A DNA stretch of 64,000 bases from NCBI RefSeq assembly GCF_910594005.1, contig NC_057825.1:52483037-52547036 (forward strand). The letters are read 5' to 3'. Numbering within the stretch: the first letter of the stretch is position 1; the number at the start of each line of letters is the position of its first letter. Made by a program: the position numbers and the translations under genes. Origin of the DNA: Cervus elaphus (taxonomy: Eukaryota > Chordata > Mammalia > Artiodactyla > Cervidae). The notes beneath the pieces are model-generated. The model was given only the letters and a program-made list of their open reading frames with translations. It ran no database searches and had not been told where the DNA came from. Shown piece after piece: positions 56,815 through 64,000 of this stretch.

Positions 56815-57325
56815 TAAGTAGATTTTTTTAATTAAAGGATAATTGTTTTACAATGCTGTTGTGTTCTCTGCCATGCACTAATGTGAATCAGTCATAATAA
56901 TAAAAATAATAATGATATATATGTGTAAATATTAATATGTTACATTATTATAACATCATAATATGTATACTATATATTGGTGAAAGTCACTCAGTCGCGT
57001 CTGACTCTTTGCAACCTTATGGACTGTAGTCTGTCAGTCTTCTCTGTCCATGGAATTCTCCAGGCAAGTATACTGGACTGAGTAGCCTTTCCCTTCTCCA
57101 GGGGATCTTACCTAACTCCTTTGAACCTCCCTTCCCTCCTGTTCCACCCATCTATGTCATCCCAGAGCTCCAGGCTGGGCTTCCTATGTTAGACAGCAGC
57201 TTCTCTCCAGTTATCTATTTTAAACAGGACAGCATACATATATGTCAATGTTATTTCTCAATTTGTTTTACCCTCTTCTTCTCCCCTTGAGTCCACCAGA
57301 CCATTCTCTAGATCTGTGTGTCCCA
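56815..57325 (-). mobile_element. L1-BT 3' fragment split by SINE
   Basis: Antisense ruminant L1 3' region: 'ttaattaaaggataattg' at the left, an AT-rich expansion (about 56895-56975), a SINE, then 'tttgaacctcccttccctcc' and 'cagagctccaggctggg' up to 'ctgtgtgtcccaa'. Confidence 0.78.
56978..57110 (-). mobile_element. BOV-A SINE, truncated
   Basis: 'ggtgaaagtcactcagtcgc' to 'ttcccttctccaggggatc'. It lacks the tRNA-like half and is nested in L1-BT. Confidence 0.92.
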
Positions 57326-57487
57326 AGATAATATTTAAATGAAGAGAAAAATAAAAAATATCTTTGTTCGTGAAATGATTTGGGAGTTGTACCATCCAAA
57401 GATCACTCAGAATTAACTGGGTATTTACTACAGCTATGTGTGAAATGTTTCCAAGGAAGAGGATGACATAGGAAAAATCAAAGTGGT
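57142..57487. repeat. Segmental copy paired with 48484-48823
   Basis: The right part of the L1-BT plus about 160 bp of its flank ('aaatgaagagaaaaataaaa', 'ccaaagatcactcagaatta', 'gtttccaaggaagaggatg') recurs at 48484-48823. Sharing both the L1 truncation point and the flank shows copying of the locus, not independent L1 insertions. Confidence 0.85.
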
Positions 57488-57526
57488 TTAAAAAAAAAAA
57501 AAGCTAAATATTCAATTAAATTGACT

Positions 57527-57565
57527 CTGTGTGTGTGTGCGCGCGCGCGTGCGTGTGTGTGTGCA
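57527..57565. repeat. (GT)n-(GC)n-(GT)n microsatellite
   Basis: An alternating purine-pyrimidine tract with a central run of GC steps. The sequence type favours Z-DNA under supercoiling (known property; activity here is inference). Confidence 0.9.
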
Positions 57566-58321
57566 TTTAAATTTTTCTATGACTTTGAATCAGGGTGATC
57601 AATTTCTCTAATATAGTAGATGAAGGAAGAGAACAAAGGGTATTAAAATTCTGATCCTTCATGATGCTGATCAGAAATGAAAAGTACTATTTTATATGTC
57701 TAAAAATTATCAAGATGATCACTAAAACAATGTGAAGTGTATATGCAAGGTTTACAGTTCTGGTAGAAGAAGCAGAAGAGAATAGCTTAATAATCTAATA
57801 AAAGCAAACTGTTTTAAAAAGGAAAGTAGCAACCTTAAGGAATGACACAGAGAAAAAAATAACAACACAAGAAAACATTAGAAACACCTGACTTATCATA
57901 AGAAATTTTAATGGACTGTATTTTCTTATGAAAACTCAGACATTTGAAAATTGTTAAAAATTTCATTCTTGGTATATGCTGTTTAACGCACAGACATCTA
58001 TTAAAAGCTAACTTGAAAAAGTTGAAAATAAGGACTGGGAAAAGGTAGAACTGACAAATATTTCAAAAGTAGAAATTGATATATCCTAGATGTTGATTTG
58101 TATAAACCAGTTATATAAATTGAGTAACATCCAAACTATGCCCTCTTCTACAAATATTAAATAGAAGGGTTTAAAAATTAAAAACTCTAACACAGGAAAA
58201 ATTCAAATCTATTGTTAATTATAAACACATAACAGAGTATGTGTAGACTGTGATCTTACTTGCCTTATCAAACAAAATATTTTGCTGTTAACTATGTGCA
58301 CATATATACTCACTCATACAA
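57566..58321. other. Unique AT-rich interval
   Basis: No gene or recognisable repeat. Confidence 0.5.
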
Positions 58322-58522
58322 ATTGGCTTAGTGGTAAAGAATCCGCCTGCCAATGCAGAAGATGCAGATCAGATCTGTGGGTTTGGAAGACTCCTTAGAG
58401 AAGGAAATGGCAACTCACTCCAAGCCTCTTGCCTGGAAAATCCGAAGAACAGAGGAGCCTGATGGGCTACAGTCCATGGGTCGCAAAAGAGTCAGACGCA
58501 ACTTAGAGACTAAACAACAAAT
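58322..58522 (+). mobile_element. Bov-tA2 SINE
   Basis: tRNA-like head 'tggcttagtggtaaagaatc', body 'gagaaggaaatggcaactc', end 'acttagagactaaacaac'. Confidence 0.92.
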
Positions 58523-59137
58523 ATACACATATATGCTATAAATGTAAAACCATCAAAAGAGGACAAAGAACATATATCCATTTCTCTTGACCTCTATTGG
58601 GTTGATTAGAACTATTTAGAGGGACAATGGAAAGTGTGTGAAAAAACCTAAACCTAAAAATTTGCTGTACACGAGATGATGTCTTTAATACTGAGTCTCT
58701 AAGGAGTTCAAAATAAAATAATAGAATATGGCTAGCAATAGAAAGAGAAAATGATTGGGGTTTGAAATGGCAATATCAGACAACCTTGGAAAAAATTTAC
58801 TCTGAAAAAAAAGATTGTTCTATGACACAAACCATAACATCAAGAGTGGAGAACTCTCATGAAATTTCTTCTTAAAATAAGGTATATTCTGAATATAAAA
58901 TTAATAAAACATTTACAGAAACAGTAAAAACAGGGAGAAACAAATTAGTAATTTCAAGACTTCAATGGATTTCTCTTAATACTGTCATAAACAATGCTGA
59001 GCATTTCCTCTAAAATTTTGAGTTCAGAAGGTATCAGTCTCAGTTACTTGATATTGCAATATCAATATATAAGTCTCAGAGTTTCTGTTGGAGAAAACCC
59101 CTTAGAGAACAAGTTTGCACTATTTTCATGATTTATG
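58523..59137. other. Unique AT-rich interval
   Basis: No gene or recognisable repeat. Confidence 0.5.
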
Positions 59138-59327
59138 GTTGTTGTTGTTTGATTGCTATGTCATGCCTCACTCTTCGTGACCCCACAGACTGCAGCCTGC
59201 CAAGTTCCTTTGTCCTTCACTATCTCCCAGAGATAGGTTAGGTGATCTGCTACATGTATCCCTTTAAAAATCTTCCACATTTTGTTGTGAAGAATACAAT
59301 CAAAAGCTTTAGCATTGTCAATGAATT
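59138..59327 (-). mobile_element. BovB with large internal deletion
   Basis: 59138-59235 is the antisense 3' end ('gattgctatgtcatgcctc' to 'tcactatctcccagag'). 59236-59327 jumps to the RT domain ('gttaggtgatctgctacatg' to 'agcattgtcaatgaa'). Roughly 900 bp of BovB between them is absent. Confidence 0.82.
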
Positions 59328-60371
59328 TTCACTATATCATATATTATATCTCTCCCCCATCTGGTATATCCATTGCCATACTGCACAGCTGTCTTCTCCT
59401 AAAACTGGGAAATAACCAATAGTTTTCAGTCCTCATTGCTGTGGAGAGGTAAGTTGAGGTTGAGTATCTTGAGTTTTAAATTCTTGCAATCCCATTTGTT
59501 CTTCTGTTACCTGTCATTGTTCAAATAATTGGTTCCTCATTTGCATTACTTTTATCTTCTCTTCTTGTGACCCTGTCATTTGCATCTGTAATATTAACTT
59601 TGAGCATTGAAAAACCATCCTCATTTTATGTTCCTGAACTGTTCCTCACATTCAGCCTAGTGAGACATCCAGTTGTACTAATAAGTGGGCTAGTCTGGGT
59701 AGATTTAAAAAATCCATTTAGGCAAAAACTAATTCTAAAGTCAGACTTCTGAAGGCAGTGATTCTGTCCAGGAGTTATCATGATATCAGTTCAACATGTA
59801 ACCATTGTGGTCTAGTTTTCAATTAGTGAGCCTTCAATTGCTGGGAGGGTCATTCATTGTCTGATTCTCTTAGAGTTCTAATTTCATACATTTCCAGCAT
59901 CTCTTCTTTTAGAGTAGATTTTATATCTGTTTCTTAACTACAATAATTGGCACTTCAAAGCTATTTTAAAAGTCTTTCCTTTAAAAATCTAAATAATTTA
60001 TGTCTATTTCTTTTTTAAGTATTCTAATTCAAAATAAATTTCCTACTATCATTTTAGCATTGCTTCTCTATTTGTAAGCTAATAAGAATTCCCTAAATCA
60101 GATTTTCTCTGTAGAAATCACTCCAATTACTTAAAAAATAAACAAAACAAAAAATAAATGGTCTCTTAATTGTCACAATCTTTTTGGAGCTCATTCTTCT
60201 CTTGCGATCCTTTAATGTTTTGCAATACATAAGCAACATTGCTTTTTTATCAATTCTCAAAAATATTTAATTATATATTCATATAATATATATTTAATTA
60301 TATGTTTAACTTAAATATATTTATATAATTACATTACATATTTAATTATATATAATATATATATCTCTCTT
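59328..60371. other. Unique interval with AT-rich end
   Basis: No gene. 60258-60370 is an almost pure A/T stretch of TTTAATTATA-type units. The 61-codon frame 59567-59752 has no match. Confidence 0.5.
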
Positions 60372-60530
60372 TTGGTGTTGTCTTCTTGGTTCTTGGATTA
60401 CTACCCCACCTTTTTCTCAGTCTGCTGGCTTTCCTAATAAAGTTGGTATTCCTTGTCTCAACACCTTGTCACTCAATTTATTGGTCTGTTGGGCAGCAAG
60501 TAGTACCAAGCTTAAACTTAGCAGTAATTG
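60372..60530 (+). mobile_element. ERV LTR (family A) 3' fragment
   Basis: 'ctggctttcctaataaagtt' with AATAAA at 60436-60441, then 'ctcaacaccttgtcactc' and 'ttggtctgttgggcagcaag'. Homologous to the R-U5 part of the LTR at 6646-7371. The U3 region is replaced by AT-rich sequence. Confidence 0.72.
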
Positions 60531-60613
60531 TGAACAGAAAATGGACTGGCCTTGTTACAGTGTAAAGAACAGAAATACTCTTTTGTGTTGTATATAAGAA
60601 AGAATCAGAGTGG

Positions 60614-60817
60614 GCTTCTCTGATGGCCTAGATGGTAAAGAATCTGCCTGCAATGCAGGAGATCCAGGTTCAATACCTGGGTTAGGCAGATCCCTGGAGA
60701 AAAGAATAGCTGTTCATTCCAGTATTCTTGCCTGGAAAATTCCACAGATAGAGGAGCCTCATGGGCTATGGTCCATGGGATTTCAGAGTCGAATATGACT
60801 GACACTTTCACTTTTCA
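60614..60817 (+). mobile_element. Bov-tA2 SINE with 8 bp target duplication
   Basis: Head 'gcttctctgatggcctag' to 'gactgacactttcactttt'. Flanked by CAGAGTGG at 60606-60613 and 60818-60825. Confidence 0.95.
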
Positions 60818-60825
60818 CAGAGTGG

Positions 60826-63210
60826 CCTTAGATTGCATTATCATTTTCTGAAGTCAGTGTTCTATTGGGATGTATTGGATATGAATACTTTCCTTAAGGT
60901 GGTGGTAGGATTTTCTTGAAGGAATTTCCTTATCTTGAGTCATAATTGCTATAATTCTTGAAATCTTAATGAACAATTAATAAAGAATACTGTGGAAGTA
61001 GGGCTTAATTTAAAGAGAAGTTGAAACTTTCTTCTGGGATTTCATTCTCAAGATGTAGTCTGAAGAATGGGAAGGCGATAAATGTTTTTATGGGGATACA
61101 GGATCTTTGCAACTAGTGGAAGCATGTTAGCAGAATAATGGACCCCAAATTAAAGATAAACCTGGACTTTTGAGCAATAGAATAGCCACATATTTACTCT
61201 CAGTGCTGTATTTTGATGCTTCTAGTGAAAAATAGCAATCACTGTAGTGATTTAAGGGAAAAGTCAGTGACAGTATTTGGAAAAACAGAGTAAAGAAAAG
61301 AGCAGAAATAAGATGAGCATAATTAGATATTCAAAGGCACCAATGAGAATATATCCAAGAATCCCAAAAATTTTGAAGGAAAACAGAATTTACTTTTCTG
61401 TGTAAAACAGCAGAATTCTGCAGATATTAAAATTTAGCTGTTAAAGAACACATAATTTCACAATTTGATGAAATTGGGGCACATATAGAATGATGAGAGG
61501 ATTAAAAATTTCATAGAATGAGTTATTTTTTATTTGCATTAAATTAGTTCATTTATTAAATTAATGAAAATGTTTCAATTATTTTATTAATAATTAAAAT
61601 TACTTTCTATTAAAAGTACATTCATCCACAAATGACTACGTAGAAAGTCTTGCATAGAAGAACTGCAAAACATTTTGAAAATTATCCAGAAATAGTTTTA
61701 GGTAAGAAGGAAACAAATTTGTTTTTCATTTTTCTGCATCTACAAAATTGGAAAGTTAAAGTTTCCCACTTTAACTATCATCATCCCACTTAAACCATCA
61801 TCCAGACTTGTAATTCCATATACCCCTCTTTCACTAGAATGAGTCTTATATTTCATTTTAATTTTGTGCTTAAATACCCTCAGGCATCCACATTTCCTCA
61901 TTGTGTCTGGATTGTGAATGTTTACTTCTGGGGCAAGAACACTTCTGGCAACATGATAGCCATTCAGTCCTGTTAACCCTTCTGCTTTGCTCATTCTCAG
62001 CCCCAGCAACACTTAATGCTTGTGATACTTTGATTAATTGATATCACTTACAAAAATAAAACTAGGACAGGAAACTTCTTCTTAGATGTTTCAGCCATTT
62101 TTCTCAGTTTAGTGTTTTCTTCCTCCCTCATATTTACAAGCTTTCAAATTCTCTTAGAGCACAAGCACTGACCTTCCAGGAAATAAAGAATGGCTGGTCA
62201 TTTGATCAGTTTTTAAAAGCTTTCCATTGGGATTATTTATCAGGCTATTTTAAGTGCTCAATTAAAAATGGCCATAGAAAAACTCTTTTGGAATATTTTT
62301 CAGTTATTGTAGAGAAGTCCACAGTCAAAATATTCCTGAATTCTCAAATACACAGCATCATTAAATTTACCTCCTTCACAAGCTAAACATCAGTGGAGCC
62401 ATCTACTGAGACATTGTAATAGAGCATTAGCAACAACAACAACAAAAAATTGACATAACATTGATATGCTTTCAAAGTTTCCTGTAATAAAAGCATACTT
62501 TTAAATTTTGTGTCTAATTTGATTCTGTTGATATATATGAGCTCCTGGCCTCCAAATGGCCTTTAGAGTTTCCTCAGTAACAAACTTCAGAATTTAATAC
62601 CAAGTTGATGGCATTTTTAATTTAATGAAGCAAAACTGTAATCCAATGGTGTCCCTAAAGAAAAAGTAGTACCATTATTTAGAGGGTGTTAAATTTCTCT
62701 AACGAAAGCAATTCCAATTATGTTCCTTTTGTTATATAACAAAGATAAGATATAACTTTCTTTAAAGCATGAATATTTAGCTGCCTGTGATAATGGTATC
62801 TCAAGCCTCCACTCATAAAAAGTGTCCTGGCTAATGAAATTGATAACTCTGAGAAATAATGCTCAAATTTGGAGGTGGTATGTGGGAGTCACGGTAATTG
62901 TTCTAATACAGAAAACAGTAACAAACAGCCCTTCTCTTTTTCCTTTTGAGAAATGCAGGAATACCTTATCTTCCACAATGGACATTAATAACAGAAAACC
63001 AGAAGTCAGGGAGACAGTTGGTATTACTGAAAAACAGAATAATGGGTAAAACTGTGCAACTGTGTCCCACCATTCATTCTTTTAGAAATTCTGCAGCTGT
63101 TTTTTGATGGGCAGCTGGTGTTTAATCTGAAGGGAAAAAAAAAACAAAAAACACATACAGTTGATGTTAGTTAATGTTCTCAATGACTAAAAATACCATA
63201 AACTGTGTCA
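60826..63210. other. Repeat-poor unique interval
   Basis: About 2.4 kb without recognisable repeats. The 90-codon minus frame 61740-62012 is the longest open frame in unique DNA of the window. It shows no domain, signal peptide or supporting context I can name, so I do not call it a gene. Confidence 0.55.
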
Positions 63211-63219
63211 AGCATGAAT

Positions 63220-63550
63220 CATTTCCGTTCAGTTCAGTCACTCAGTCGTGTCTGACTCTTTGCGACCCCATGGACTGCAGCACACCAGGCCTCCCTGTCC
63301 ATCACCAACTCCCAGAACCTACTCAAACGCATGTCCATTGAGTCGGTCATGCCGTCCAACCATCTCATCCTCTGTCGTCTCCTTCTCCTCCCACCTTCAG
63401 TCTTTCCCAGCATCAGGGTCTTTTCAAATGGGTCAGTTCTTTGCATCAGGTGGCCAAAGTATTGGAGTTTCAGCTTCAGCATCAGTCTTTCCAATAAACA
63501 CTCAGGACTGATCTCCTTTAGGATGGACTGGCTGGATCTCCTTGCAGTCG
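63220..63550 (-). mobile_element. BovB 3' end with 9 bp target duplication
   Basis: Antisense BovB from 'gttcagttcagtcactcag' to 'ggatctccttgcagtcg'. AGCATGAAT occurs at 63211-63219 and 63551-63559. Seven bases (63220-63226) between the left copy and the tail are not BovB and may be filler. Confidence 0.94.
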
Positions 63551-63559
63551 AGCATGAAT

Positions 63560-63882
63560 AAAAGTTACAAATTCTGTCATTTGCAATATGCGTGGATACT
63601 TGGTATAGGGATATAATCATGATGCTTTGGATAGTGGAGGAAGTAATTTATTAATATTGAGATTTCTGTTTACCTAGACAACAATAAAATGCCACAATTA
63701 TGTAGCTAGATAAACTATTTCTTCAAATTTACTCAAAAGATAAAGCACAAGATAGACAATTCTTGCTTTTACCTTATGTCACACAGAAAGTGATTAAAAG
63801 TATTTATTTCTCACATAAATTTCTGTCTCTAAAAATTGGTGGATACAAACAACACTGCTTTCTTGTAAATGTTGGGAAACTG
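63560..63882. other. Unique interval
   Basis: No gene or recognisable repeat. Confidence 0.5.
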
Positions 63883-63934
63883 GGGTTTAACCACTTGATT
63901 CATTCCTATAGGAATGAATCAAGTGGTTAAACCC
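63883..63934. repeat. Perfect 52 bp palindrome
   Basis: The 26 bases 63883-63908 (starting GGGTTTAACCACTTG) are followed with no spacer by their exact reverse complement 63909-63934. The symmetry stops at both outer edges (G at 63882 is faced by T at 63935). It matches no repeat I know. Confidence 0.97.
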
Positions 63935-64000
63935 TAAGTGTGTTCAATGCCCTTAAATGTGCCTTCTTGCTACTGAGAATAATTTCAGGTGGCAGTGCAC

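Noticed and set aside
61740..62012. 90-codon minus-strand frame in unique DNA
   Set aside because: No recognisable domain, no splice or promoter context, and a length that chance allows in this much sequence.
1..64000. CRISPR array, operon, phage or plasmid system
   Set aside because: No regularly spaced direct repeats, no ribosome-binding-site-led gene clusters. All signals are those of a ruminant nuclear genome.

Overview
The window is mammalian nuclear DNA from a ruminant, almost certainly a bovid. It is dense in BovB (RTE) LINEs, BOV-A and tRNA-Glu-derived Bov-tA SINEs and bovine-type L1 3' ends. It also holds CHR-type SINEs shared by cetartiodactyls, ruminant LTRs, and old mammalian repeats (L1M, L2, MIR, MER2/Tigger). 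I find no functional protein-coding gene, rRNA, functional tRNA or CRISPR array. Every long open frame I could place is a relic of a retrotransposon reverse transcriptase or an antisense artefact. The window reads as an intergenic or deep-intronic gene desert.

Layout. 1-8.2 kb: BovB pieces, SINEs, a MIR, two LTRs of one family in divergent orientation and a separate solo LTR. 8.2-20.2 kb: BovB copies alternating with old L1M relics, one SINE with an inverted half and a poly(A)-only insertion. 20.2-22.3 kb: repeat-poor. 22.3-28.6 kb: BovB pair pointing at each other, dimeric SINEs, old LINE. 28.6-29.8 kb: a near-perfect inverted duplication (about 360 bp arms) joined to a young L1 3' end. 30.2-30.9 kb: a DNA-transposon fossil split by a SINE. 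30.9-35.6 kb: mostly unique sequence. 36.2-51.2 kb: a stacked BovB region. It includes a BovB with an inverted 5' part holding a nested BovB that itself holds SINEs. It also includes a second long BovB interrupted by an 894 bp patchwork and by an L1 with its own 5' inversion. 51.2-57.5 kb: SINEs, a local duplication, L1M with a MER2 insertion, and an L1-BT. 57.5-64 kb: mostly unique DNA with a few SINE, LTR and BovB pieces and a perfect 52 bp palindrome near the end.

No genes work together here. What can be read is a history of target-primed reverse transcription: target duplications, 5' inversions in three element classes (L1, BovB, a SINE), tail-only insertions, nested insertions and segmental copies. 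I see no undescribed functional system. The most unusual items are the inverted duplication tied to an L1 at 28.6-29.8 kb, the patchwork insertion at 48.47-49.38 kb, the BovB 5' inversion at 39.97-44.65 kb and the palindrome at 63.88-63.93 kb. Family names come from recognising consensus-like sequence by eye, and most boundaries are good to about 5-20 bp, except where a target duplication fixes them.
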